This document shows, one piece after another, positions 1 to 7,010 of a stretch of 33,611 nt of DNA. Below the pieces are notes generated by a model. The model ran no database searches and had not been told where the DNA came from. It worked only from the letters and a program-made list of their open reading frames with translations. The translations under genes and the position numbers were made by a program. This stretch comes from Rhodospirillales bacterium. Lineage in GTDB: Bacteria; Pseudomonadota; Alphaproteobacteria; Rhodospirillales; Magnetospirillaceae. The stretch spans positions 1 to 33,611 of the forward strand of contig JAATGN010000237.1 of the NCBI GenBank assembly GCA_015654615.1. The letters are read 5' to 3'. Numbering within the stretch: position 1 is the first letter of the stretch; every line of letters starts with the position of its first letter.

Positions 1-612
1 CACCACCTGGTCGCCCAGGAAGATGGCCTCGTCGATATCGTGGGTGACCAGGATCATGGTGATGTGCTCGGCCTGCCAGATGCGCAGGATTTCCTGCTGC
101 ATGACGATCTTGGTCATGGCGTCGAGCGCCCCGAACGGCTCATCGAGCAGCAGCACCTGCGGCCGGTTGACCAGGGCGCGGGCGATGGCGACGCGCTGCG
201 CCATGCCGCCCGACAACTGGCCGGGATAAGCCTTGGCGAAGCCGCCGAGGCCGACCAGCTCCAGATGTTCGGCGACCAGGGTCCGAACCTCGGCGGCCGG
301 CCGGCCGTTCAGGGCGAAGGCGACGTTCTGCTCCACCGTCAGCCAGGGCAGCAGGCGATGTTCCTGAAAGACCATGCCGCGATCCAGGCCGGGACCGCCC
401 ACCGGCTTGCCGCCGAGGCGCACGCTGCCCTCGAAGCCGGTCTCCAGCCCGGCGACGATGCGCAGCAAGGTGCTTTTGCCGCAGCCGCTGGCGCCGATGA
501 TGCTGGTGAAGCTGCCGCTCGGGACATGCATCTCGATGCCGTCGAGGGCCGGCACCGTGCCGCTGGACAGGATGAAACGTTTGGACAGGCCGGCCACTTG
601 CAGATCCGACAT
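1..612 (-). CDS. ABC transporter ATP-binding protein, SsuB/TauB type (3' end beyond left edge)
   Basis: ATPase of a nitrate/sulfonate/taurine-type importer, working on the cytoplasmic face with the adjacent permease. The visible 204 residues carry Walker A GASGCGKST (about 40-48), Q-loop Q83, signature LSGGM (133-137), Walker B LLLDEP (154-159) and the switch histidine in VTHD (H191). The frame is open through base 1, so the last ~50 residues are missing from the window. The ATG at 612 lies 3 bp past the permease stop (616-618), so the two are probably translationally coupled. It is the last visible gene of the operon starting near 4208. The family (SsuB/TauB/NrtD) is clear, but the substrate cannot be read from the ATPase. 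A sulfonate is inferred from the neighbouring SauS-like and TauD-like genes. Confidence 0.93.
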   Translation of the reverse strand, partial: MSDLQVAGLSKRFILSSGTVPALDGIEMHVPSGSFTSIIGASGCGKSTLLRIVAGLETGFEGSVRLGGKPVGGPGLDRGMVFQEHRLLPWLTVEQNVAFALNGRPAAEVRTLVAEHLELVGLGGFAKAYPGQLSGGMAQRVAIARALVNRPQVLLLDEPFGALDAMTKIVMQQEILRIWQAEHITMILVTHDIDEAIFLGDQVV

Positions 613-615
613 CGC

Positions 616-1476
616 TCAATGTCCCGTGAAAGAGGTTTTCCAGGTGATCAGGCGGCCCTCCAGATGCTTCAGGATGCTGTCGAGCAGCTTGCCCATGGCG
701 CCGATGGTGATCATGCCGACCAGGACGACGTCGGTCTGGGACAATTGCCGGGCGTCCATGATCAGATAGCCGACCCCGCTGGAGGCGGCGATCAGCTCGG
801 AGGCGACGACGCACATCCAGGCCACCATCACGCCGACGCGCAATCCGGTCATGATGGCGGGCAGGGCGCCGGGCACCACCACCTGCAGAATGAAGCGGCG
901 GCGCGGCACCTCGAGGATGCGGGCCAGTTCGACGAAGCGATGGTCGGTCTGGCGAATGCCGTCGACGGTATTGACCAGGATGGGGAAGAAGGCGCCGAGG
1001 AAGATGATATAGACCTTGGCCGCCTCGCCGATGCCGAACCACAGGATGGCCAGGGGAATCCAGGCGATGGGCGGGATCGGCTTGACCAACTGGAGAAACA
1101 GGTCGGTGGCCCGGTCGACCCCTTTCGACAGTCCGATGGCGAGGCCGAGCGGCAAGGCGGCGGCGGCGGCGATGGCGAAGCCTTCGAGGACGCGCCACAG
1201 GCTGATGGCGACATGGCGCGGCAATTCGCCGGAGGCGGTCAGCGTCCAGAAGGCCTTGGCGACCCGGGTGGGCGGCGGCAGCAGGATGGGCCTGATCAGC
1301 CCCAGTTCGAACAGTCCCTGCCACAGGGCGATCACCGCCAGCGGCAGCAGGAAATAAAGCAGAATCCTGCCCAGGACGGGCAGAAACGGACGGACGGACT
1401 CCCCTGGTCCCTCCGTCCGCTCCGCTGTCCGCACGGATCGGCCGGCCGGCGTGCGGTCAAGGGCGAGATCGCCCAT
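616..1476 (-). CDS. ABC transporter permease, SsuC/TauC type
   Basis: Inner-membrane permease of 286 residues, the usual length for SsuC/TauC. After a ~30-residue hydrophilic N-terminus there is a membrane segment (about 38-56), then the BPD_transp_1 core with further hydrophobic helices. The cytoplasmic EAA-type coupling loop is around ELARILEVPRRRF, with the conserved G in the following TGLRVG. The ATG at 1476 was chosen because it overlaps the stop of the upstream binding-protein gene by one base (TGATG). A longer frame upstream only runs through that gene. The ATPase gene follows 3 bp downstream. It forms a three-component importer with the flanking genes. An anionic sulfur compound is the likely cargo, by context only. 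Confidence 0.92.
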   Translation of the reverse strand: MGDLALDRTPAGRSVRTAERTEGPGESVRPFLPVLGRILLYFLLPLAVIALWQGLFELGLIRPILLPPPTRVAKAFWTLTASGELPRHVAISLWRVLEGFAIAAAAALPLGLAIGLSKGVDRATDLFLQLVKPIPPIAWIPLAILWFGIGEAAKVYIIFLGAFFPILVNTVDGIRQTDHRFVELARILEVPRRRFILQVVVPGALPAIMTGLRVGVMVAWMCVVASELIAASSGVGYLIMDARQLSQTDVVLVGMITIGAMGKLLDSILKHLEGRLITWKTSFTGH

Positions 1477-2438
1477 CAATTGAGACCCGCCGCCTTGTTG
1501 ATGGCGCGATCGGCGAAGGCGTCGATGTCGACCGCCGTCTTGATGATGCCGACCGACTTCATGAAGTCGGCGCTCTTTTTCAGTTCGGCGATGTCCTCGT
1601 CGCGCAGGCTCGGGTCGTAGTCGAATTTGGCGAACACCGGCACCAGCAGGTCGGGCGGCAGATTGACCTCGGCGGTGACCAGTTCGGCCGCCTCCTGCGG
1701 ATGGTCCTTGATGAACCGGGCGCCGCGGGCGTAGGCGCGCAGCAGCGCCTTGGTCTGTTCGGGCTTCTTCCTGACGAAGTCGGTGCTGGCGATCAGGGCC
1801 AGCACGCCGGTCTTGAGGCCGGTGCCGTCGGCCAGCACGCGGATGGCCCCTTGCGCTTCGAATTTGGTGATCACCGGCTCCCACACCGTGCCGGCGTCGA
1901 TGCTGCCGGCGATCAGGGCGCCGGGAATGTCGCCGTTGGGCAGATTGATCAGTTCGATGTCGTCGAAGCTCAGGTTGCCCTGCTGCAGCACCAGGGCGAG
2001 CAGATGGTGGGCATAGGATCCCTTGGTCACCGCCACCTTCTTGCCCTTGAGGTCGGCCGGCGATTTCAGCGGCGAGCCGGTGGCGACGATCACCGCCAGG
2101 GAGGTCGGTCCGACCGAGGATTTGCCGATCAGGCTGGTCTCCAGTCCGACCGACTTGCCGATGATGGCCGGCGTGTCGCCCAGGAAGCCGAAATCCTGCT
2201 GGCCGGCGGCGAAGGATTCATTGATCGGCGGCCCGGCGGCGAAGGTGGTCAAAGTGATGGTGGCGGGCGCGCCGACCTTGGCCAGTTCCTCGCCCAGCCA
2301 GCCTTTTTTCTGCGCCACGAAGATGGGGGCGTAGCAGGGAATCGGCTGGGCGGCGAGGCGGATCTCATCGGCCCGGGCCATTCCCGACCCGGCGGCGAGA
2401 ACCGCGGCGACCAGGGCGACGATCTTCGAAAGCTTCAT
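1476..2438 (-). CDS. ABC transporter substrate-binding protein, NMT1/SsuA/TauA-like
   Basis: Periplasmic binding protein of 320 residues. A Sec signal peptide (positively charged MKLSK, hydrophobic core to about residue 19) ends in ARA, with predicted cleavage after A23. The mature part begins EIRLAAQPIPCYAPIFVAQKKGW, the usual first strand of NMT1/THI5-like proteins, and continues with the hinge segments TFAAGPPINES, ADLKGKKVAVTKGS and GSIDAGTVWEP. It overlaps the permease gene by one base and follows the split-barrel gene by 12 bp, so it is mid-operon. SsuA/TauA paralogs bind alkanesulfonates, taurine, nitrate or thiamine precursors. The fold is confident; the ligand is inferred from the neighbouring sulfonate-type enzymes. 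Confidence 0.92.
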   Translation of the reverse strand: MKLSKIVALVAAVLAAGSGMARADEIRLAAQPIPCYAPIFVAQKKGWLGEELAKVGAPATITLTTFAAGPPINESFAAGQQDFGFLGDTPAIIGKSVGLETSLIGKSSVGPTSLAVIVATGSPLKSPADLKGKKVAVTKGSYAHHLLALVLQQGNLSFDDIELINLPNGDIPGALIAGSIDAGTVWEPVITKFEAQGAIRVLADGTGLKTGVLALIASTDFVRKKPEQTKALLRAYARGARFIKDHPQEAAELVTAEVNLPPDLLVPVFAKFDYDPSLRDEDIAELKKSADFMKSVGIIKTAVDIDAFADRAINKAAGLN

Positions 2439-2450
2439 GACGATTGTCCT

Positions 2451-2936
2451 TCAGTGGGCGGCAAGGCGGTCGAGATGGACGAAGACCGGGTGTTCGGCCG
2501 CCTCGCGCGCCAGGGCGGCGGCGAAATTCCGGTCGACGACCGCATCGGGACGGATCACCCAGACGCCGGAGAGTTCGACGTCGCCCAGCTGGGCGCGGAC
2601 CGCCTGGTAATGCTGTTGGAACAGCGGGCCGGTGATATGAACCTTGACCGGCGTGCCCTTGATATGGACGGCGCGGCCGTCGGCGGACCGCAGGGCGATG
2701 GCGACCGGAGTGTCGAACCACAGGCTGCGCACCAGATTGCGATTGGTCGCCGAGGATTCCAGCAGCTCCAGGTAATGGATATTGCCGTCGCCGCCGGCCG
2801 CGAGGGCGTGGGGAATCTCGATCCACGGCACGCCGTCGGCGTCGCGGGTGGCCAGGACCTTGATGGTCGTCTCGTCCGCGAGCAGGGCGAGGACGTCGGG
2901 GGAAAGCGGGGCGGCGGCGGAAAGCGGGCGTGTCAT
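2451..2936 (-). CDS. Pyridoxamine-5'-phosphate-oxidase-like FMN split-barrel protein
   Basis: A 161-residue protein that looks like the small PNPOx-like flavin split barrel. An N-terminal helix (LSPDVLALLADE) is followed by a beta strand reading IKVLATRDADGVPWIEIPH, then LELLESSATNRNLVRSLWFDTPVAIAL and VHIKGTPVKVHITGPLFQQHYQAVRAQ, all typical of these barrels. Members bind FMN, F420 or heme and act as reductases or oxidases, or only bind the cofactor. The ATG at 2936 has an AAGGA ribosome site about 6 bp upstream and sits 15 bp after the radical SAM gene. Its position between a radical SAM enzyme and an ABC importer suggests a redox step on the imported compound, which is inference. The reaction is not known to me. 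Confidence 0.7.
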   Translation of the reverse strand: MTRPLSAAAPLSPDVLALLADETTIKVLATRDADGVPWIEIPHALAAGGDGNIHYLELLESSATNRNLVRSLWFDTPVAIALRSADGRAVHIKGTPVKVHITGPLFQQHYQAVRAQLGDVELSGVWVIRPDAVVDRNFAAALAREAAEHPVFVHLDRLAAH

Positions 2937-2951
2937 GACGGATCCTTATTT

Positions 2952-4208
2952 TCACTGCAGGCGGGCGAGGTCGCTGTCCGGATGGTTGCCGCAGCGGCGG
3001 TAATCGTCGAAATCGACGCTGAGGCCGTATCGGGCGCGCAGATCCTGCAGCCCCTGGGCAAGGCGGATGTAGTAGTCGAGCGACGCGTTGACCTGGTCGT
3101 GAAAGGCCGAGCCGGGACGCGGCACCCAGACGATGGAAACGGTGGTGACGCCGCGCTCGGCCAGATATTCGGCCTCCTCCAGGTCGGCCTTGATGGCCTC
3201 GTCCTCATTGGCGAAGCCGTACGGCTTGGCCAATTCGGCGCCGGCGACGATGCAGGTGCCGACATTGCCGCGGCCGAAGATGTCGACGGCGCCGATCAGG
3301 CGGTCGCGCCAGCCGGCATAACCCACCCATTTGGCCTTGCCCGGGCAGATCCAGTCGAATTTGTCGGCGGTGAAGACCTCGAGGTCGCTGGTATAGCTGG
3401 TCAGGCCGGTATTCTCGTAGAGCCGGGCCAACTGCCGTTCGTTGAAGGCCGAGGCGATCAGCTGGCTGGGGAAACGCCGGGTCTTGAAATTGGTGCCGAT
3501 GGCCTGCAGCAGCTCGATGTAGAAGTCGACCTCCTGGTCGAAGACCTCCGGGCCTTTGACCACCGAGCCGGAGGTCAGGCAGATGTTGGAGAAGCGGCCC
3601 GGTTCCTTGAGCGCTTCGGCGATCACCTCAGCGATGTCCTCCGGCCGCAGCCGGTTGGGAACGCCGATTTCGTCCCGCTGCTGTTTGGTATGGGTGACGA
3701 TGTCGCAGAATTTGCAGCCCTTGTCGTCGACCCAGAATTGGCAGTAGCTCGACTGGAAGACGTTGAGCCGCTGCGGCCGGGCGGTGACCAGCAGGCTCAT
3801 CTTGATGCCCGAGGTGGTGAGCTTGTCGTAGTAGGCGGGTTTCGGCCACAGGTCGATCTCCTCGACCGCGCGGCCGTCGTCGAGCAGAACGAAGCGTCCG
3901 TCCTCGTAATCGACGACGTAAGGGTCCTGGGCCAGCGGCGTCGGGTCGACCAGGATGGTGCCGCCGTCCCGCAACAGCAGCGATTCCGGCAGCGGTTTGA
4001 TGGCGCCGTCGCGCGAGCCGAAGATATAGGGGCTGCGCAACTGGTGACGGGCGGGGTCGACCGCCTTTTCCGCCCGCTCGGTGTAATGCACGCCGCGCCG
4101 CTGGACGTCGATCTTCAGCGCCACCAGGCGCGGAAAGCGGGGATATCGGGCAAGAACATCCTCGAACGACGGTTCCGCGCGGTAGGCCGGCTTCAACAAG
4201 GCCACCAT
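2952..4208 (-). CDS. Radical SAM family protein with noncanonical cysteine spacing
   Basis: A 418-residue protein. The only cluster-like cysteine arrangement is C156-x8-C165-x2-C168 (YCQFW...GCKFCDI), compared with the classical C-x3-C-x2-C. Downstream are barrel-like elements: ICLTSGSVVKG (about 248-258, resembling the radical SAM GGE region), a helix FYIELLQAIG, and VSIVWVPRPGSAFHD near the C-terminus. I call it radical SAM from this pattern, not from a named close homolog. The ATG at 4208 has AGGGGG 8 bp upstream. An ATG at 4214 is in frame but only 2 bp from that site, and a longer frame to 4340 crosses the promoter. It is the first gene of the operon with the split-barrel protein and ABC importer, divergent from the SauS-like gene. 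The reaction is unknown. Confidence 0.68.
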   Translation of the reverse strand: MVALLKPAYRAEPSFEDVLARYPRFPRLVALKIDVQRRGVHYTERAEKAVDPARHQLRSPYIFGSRDGAIKPLPESLLLRDGGTILVDPTPLAQDPYVVDYEDGRFVLLDDGRAVEEIDLWPKPAYYDKLTTSGIKMSLLVTARPQRLNVFQSSYCQFWVDDKGCKFCDIVTHTKQQRDEIGVPNRLRPEDIAEVIAEALKEPGRFSNICLTSGSVVKGPEVFDQEVDFYIELLQAIGTNFKTRRFPSQLIASAFNERQLARLYENTGLTSYTSDLEVFTADKFDWICPGKAKWVGYAGWRDRLIGAVDIFGRGNVGTCIVAGAELAKPYGFANEDEAIKADLEEAEYLAERGVTTVSIVWVPRPGSAFHDQVNASLDYYIRLAQGLQDLRARYGLSVDFDDYRRCGNHPDSDLARLQ

Positions 4209-4231
4209 GGCCATATCCCCCTTTGTCTCGG

Positions 4232-4251
4232 TTATAGACTTCAGTCTACAA
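4232..4251. promoter_or_regulatory. GntR-like palindromic operator upstream of the radical SAM operon
   Basis: TTATAGACT-TC-AGTCTACAA forms two 9-bp arms around a 2-bp centre, with one mismatch. It overlaps the proposed -10 of the minus-strand operon, a placement expected of a repressor site. The half-site TAGACT recurs at 12221-12226 next to the second importer operon. The regulator is not identified. Confidence 0.5.
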
Positions 4252-4273
4252 GATTTTAGGACAATGGTGTCAA
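4245..4273 (-). promoter_or_regulatory. Predicted sigma-70 promoter of the radical SAM/ABC operon
   Basis: On the minus strand, a -35 TTGACA (4273-4268) is followed after 17 bp by TGTAGA (4250-4245). The start codon lies about 37 bp further on. The -10 is a weak match and falls inside the palindromic operator. Confidence 0.4.
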
Positions 4274-4332
4274 TGGTGTTCTTCGGAGGCGGGTCACGCC
4301 GACGCCATTGAGGAGGAAATTCTTTGATAATT

Positions 4333-4415
4333 GGCGTCATTGCGAGCCTTTAGGCGAAGCAATCCAGAACACCGGCCGGCCTGGATTGCTTCGCCTAAAG
4401 GCTCGCAATGACGCC
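4333..4415. repeat. Dispersed hairpin element, perfect 35-bp inverted repeat (copy 1)
   Basis: The left arm 4333-4367 and right arm 4381-4415 are exact reverse complements over 35 bp, separated by 13 bp. Outer core GGCGTCATTGCGAGC and inner core GAAGCAATCCAG are shared with the copy at 7947-8028. Only the middle of the arm differs, compensated on both sides. It lies between the divergent radical SAM and SauS-like genes, so it is not a simple end-of-gene terminator. It resembles the palindromic repeats found scattered in many proteobacterial genomes. Confidence 0.85.
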
Positions 4416-4493
4416 TTGTTTTAAAAAACTACTAGACATTAGAGTGTGTTCTTGTCACGGTCCGCCGCGGGTTTCCTCCCAGCGGAGTCGGAA

Positions 4494-5888
4494 ATGTCCC
4501 CATCGTCGCCCGTCGCAGATCTGGTCGCCCGGGCTCGCGCCGCGCAAGCCGCCTTCGCCGAGGCGACGCAGGAAGAGACCGACGAGGCCGTCACCGCCCT
4601 GGCCTGGTCGCTCTATCGCCCCGAGCACGCCCGCGAATTGGCCGAAATGGCCGTGGCCGAGACCGGCCTCGGCAATGTCGCCGACAAGATCGTCAAAAAA
4701 CAGCGCAAGACCTTCGGCACGCTGCGCGACCTGCTGCGGGTGCGTTCGGTCGGCGTCATCGAAGAGGATGCGGCCAAGGGCATCGTCAAGATCGCCAAGC
4801 CGGTCGGGGTGGTCGCCGCCATCACGCCGGCCACCAATCCCGGGGCGACGCCGGTCAACAAGGCGATGATGGCGCTCAAGGGCCGCAACGCCATCGTCAT
4901 CGCACCGTCTCCCATGGCCTGGACGACGACGGCCCGCGCCGTCGCCCTGATGCGGGCCGAACTCGCGCGCATCGGCCGGCCGGCCGATCTGGTGCAGGTC
5001 CTGCCGCAGCCGGTCGGCCGCGAGGCGACCAACGAACTGATGCGCTCCGTCGACCTGGTGGTGGCCACCGGCTCGCAGGCCAATGTGCGGCAGGCCTATT
5101 CCTCAGGGGTGCCGGCCATCGGCGTCGGGGTCGGCAATGTGCCGGTGATCGTCGACGAAACGGCGGATATCGACGATGCCGCGCGGAAGATCGCCGCCTC
5201 CAAGACCTTCGACAACGCCACCTCCTGCTCGTCGGAAAACGCGGTGATCATCGTCGATGCCGTCTATGAGCGGACCATCGCGGCGCTGCGGCGGGCCGGC
5301 GGCTATCTGGCGGATGCGGGGGAGGCCGGGCGCATCCGCCAACGGCTGTGGCGGGACGGCAAGCTCGACCGGGATCTGGTGGCCCGCGACGCCGCCGTGC
5401 TGGCCCGGCGCTTCGAACTGCGCCCGGAGGCTCTGGCGGCCCGTTTCTTCCTGGTGCCCGCCGAGGCCGTCGGCCGCCAGGAGCCGCTGTCGGGCGAGAA
5501 GCTGTCCCTGGTCCTGGCGGTCTATCGCGCCCGCGATTTCGACCATGCGGCGGACCTGGCCAGGCGGCTGCTGGCCCATCAGGGCCGCGGCCATTCGGTC
5601 GGCATCCATACCGCGGACCGCGGGCGGGCCCGGCGCCTGGCCGAGACGGTCGAGGCGGTGCGGGTCCTGGTCAACCAGGCCCACACCTTCGGCAACGGCG
5701 GCGCTTTCGACAACGGACTGAACTTCACCCTCAGCATGGGCTGCGGCACCTGGGGCGGCAACAGCATCAGCGAAAATCTGTCCTGGCGCCATTTCGTCAA
5801 CATCACCCATCTGGTCACGCCGATCCCCGAGGACCGGCCGTCGGAGGAAGACCTGTTCGGCGCCTATTGGGCGCGCCACGGGAGATAG
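4494..5888 (+). CDS. sauS: CoA-acylating aldehyde dehydrogenase, SauS-like (sulfoacetaldehyde dehydrogenase candidate)
   Basis: A 464-residue acylating aldehyde dehydrogenase, which oxidises an aldehyde with CoA and NAD(P)+ to an acyl-CoA, or the reverse. The catalytic cysteine is C245 in FDNATSCSSEN, the counterpart of the cysteine in AdhE/EutE-type enzymes. The segments KPVGVVAAITPATNP and VATGSQANVRQAYSSG are typical of the cofactor site. Family relatives include SauS (sulfoacetaldehyde/sulfoacetyl-CoA), EutE/PduP and AdhE-N. SauS is preferred because a SucCD-like ligase pair follows directly and the surroundings are rich in sulfonate-type genes. The ATG at 4494 has GGAG 8 bp upstream; an in-frame GTG at 4446 lacks a site. 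The stop is 3 bp from the next start. Confidence 0.75.
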   Translation: MSPSSPVADLVARARAAQAAFAEATQEETDEAVTALAWSLYRPEHARELAEMAVAETGLGNVADKIVKKQRKTFGTLRDLLRVRSVGVIEEDAAKGIVKIAKPVGVVAAITPATNPGATPVNKAMMALKGRNAIVIAPSPMAWTTTARAVALMRAELARIGRPADLVQVLPQPVGREATNELMRSVDLVVATGSQANVRQAYSSGVPAIGVGVGNVPVIVDETADIDDAARKIAASKTFDNATSCSSENAVIIVDAVYERTIAALRRAGGYLADAGEAGRIRQRLWRDGKLDRDLVARDAAVLARRFELRPEALAARFFLVPAEAVGRQEPLSGEKLSLVLAVYRARDFDHAADLARRLLAHQGRGHSVGIHTADRGRARRLAETVEAVRVLVNQAHTFGNGGAFDNGLNFTLSMGCGTWGGNSISENLSWRHFVNITHLVTPIPEDRPSEEDLFGAYWARHGR

Positions 5889-5891
5889 CCG

Positions 5892-7010
5892 GTGGACCTG
5901 CTGGAACATGAGGGCAAGGCCGTCATCGCCGCCGCCGGAATCGCCGTGCCGCGATCCCGCCTGTGCGCCACGCCGTCGGAAGCGGCCGCCGCCGCGGCGT
6001 CGCTGGGGCGCGTCGTGGTCAAGGCGCAGATTCCTTGCGGAAAGCGCGGCAAGGCCGGCGGCGTCCGCTTCGCCGACGGTCCGGCGGCGGCGGGACGGGC
6101 GGCGGCGGCCCTGTTGGGGCGGGACTTGCTGGGCCACCGGGTCGAGCGGGTGCTGGTCGAGGAACGCCTCGAGATCGTCCGCGAGCTTTATGTCGCGGTG
6201 ACCGTCGATCCGGCCGGCCGGGGCCCGCTGCTGCTGGTCTCGCTGGACGGCGGCATGGCGGTCGAGGCGGCCTTCTGCGGTCCGCCGACCTCCGCGCGCC
6301 GCCTGGCGATCGATATCCTGGACGGCCTGTCGGAACCGGCGGCGCGGCGTCTGGTCGGCGACCTGGGGCTGCCCGATGGCGAATCGGCCAGCCGGGTGCT
6401 GCTGGCGCTGTACCGCGTCTGGCGCCAGCAGGATGCTACCCTGGTGGAGGTCAATCCCCTGGCCGTCCTGCCGAACGGCGCCCTGGTGGCGGCCGATTGC
6501 AAGATCGTCCTCGACGATGCGGCCGGATACCGCCATGCCGAACGATCGGTCGGGGCGCCGGAACGGCTCACCGGGCTGGAAGCGCGGGCCAAGGCGCAAG
6601 GATTGGCCTATGTCGCCCTGGGCGGCAGCGTCGGCGTGCTGGCCAATGGGGCGGGGCTGACCATGGCCACCGTCGATGTGATCGCCCATTTCGGCGGCAG
6701 GGCGGCCAATTTCCTGGAAATCGGCGGGGACGCCTATACCAGGGCCGAAGCGGCGCTCGGCCTGGTCCTGGCCAGTCCGGGAATCCGCAGCCTGGTGGTC
6801 AATCTCTGCGGCGCCTATGCCCGGACCGAGGTGATGGTGGGCGGCGTCATCGAGGCCTGGGAAAAGCTGAGGCCGGAAATTCCGGTGTTCTTCTCGGTTC
6901 ACGGCACCGGCGAGGCCGAGGCCTTGGCCTTGCTGGCCGGCCGCCTGGGCATCAGGCCCTTCGAGCGCATGGAGGACGCCGTGCGGGCGGCGGTGGAGGC
7001 GGCGCGATGA
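5892..7010 (+). CDS. sauC: ADP-forming acyl-CoA ligase beta subunit, SucC-like (SauC candidate)
   Basis: A 372-residue ATP-grasp subunit resembling succinyl-CoA synthetase beta. It begins LLEHEGKAVIAAAGIAVP, the standard SucC opening, then VVVKAQIPCGKRGKAGGVRF (nucleotide-binding part of the ATP-grasp), EVNPLAVL (metal and nucleotide contact) and the C-terminal ligase domain with GGRAANFLEIGGDA. The start is GTG at 5892 with GGGAG 7 bp upstream. The stop overlaps the alpha-subunit ATG (ATGA at 7007). Pairing with a SauS-like dehydrogenase matches the SauCD/SauS arrangement known for sulfoacetate activation in some bacteria. Succinate, malate or another carboxylate remains possible, since substrate residues cannot be judged by eye. 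Confidence 0.78.
   Translation: MDLLEHEGKAVIAAAGIAVPRSRLCATPSEAAAAAASLGRVVVKAQIPCGKRGKAGGVRFADGPAAAGRAAAALLGRDLLGHRVERVLVEERLEIVRELYVAVTVDPAGRGPLLLVSLDGGMAVEAAFCGPPTSARRLAIDILDGLSEPAARRLVGDLGLPDGESASRVLLALYRVWRQQDATLVEVNPLAVLPNGALVAADCKIVLDDAAGYRHAERSVGAPERLTGLEARAKAQGLAYVALGGSVGVLANGAGLTMATVDVIAHFGGRAANFLEIGGDAYTRAEAALGLVLASPGIRSLVVNLCGAYARTEVMVGGVIEAWEKLRPEIPVFFSVHGTGEAEALALLAGRLGIRPFERMEDAVRAAVEAAR

Noticed and set aside
40-1620. Long plus-strand open frame (over 500 codons) opposite the first importer genes
   Set aside because: It is antisense to well-recognised ATPase, permease and binding-protein genes. The composition (Gly, Gln, Asp, His rich) is that of an antisense frame in GC-rich DNA.
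1701-4259. Very long plus-strand open frame of about 850 codons
   Set aside because: It runs antisense through the binding protein, split-barrel and radical SAM genes, with no recognisable domain and Gly/Asp/Gln-rich composition.
5103-6902. Minus-strand open frame of about 600 codons
   Set aside because: Shadow of the SauS-like and SauC-like genes, whose catalytic motifs are intact on the plus strand.
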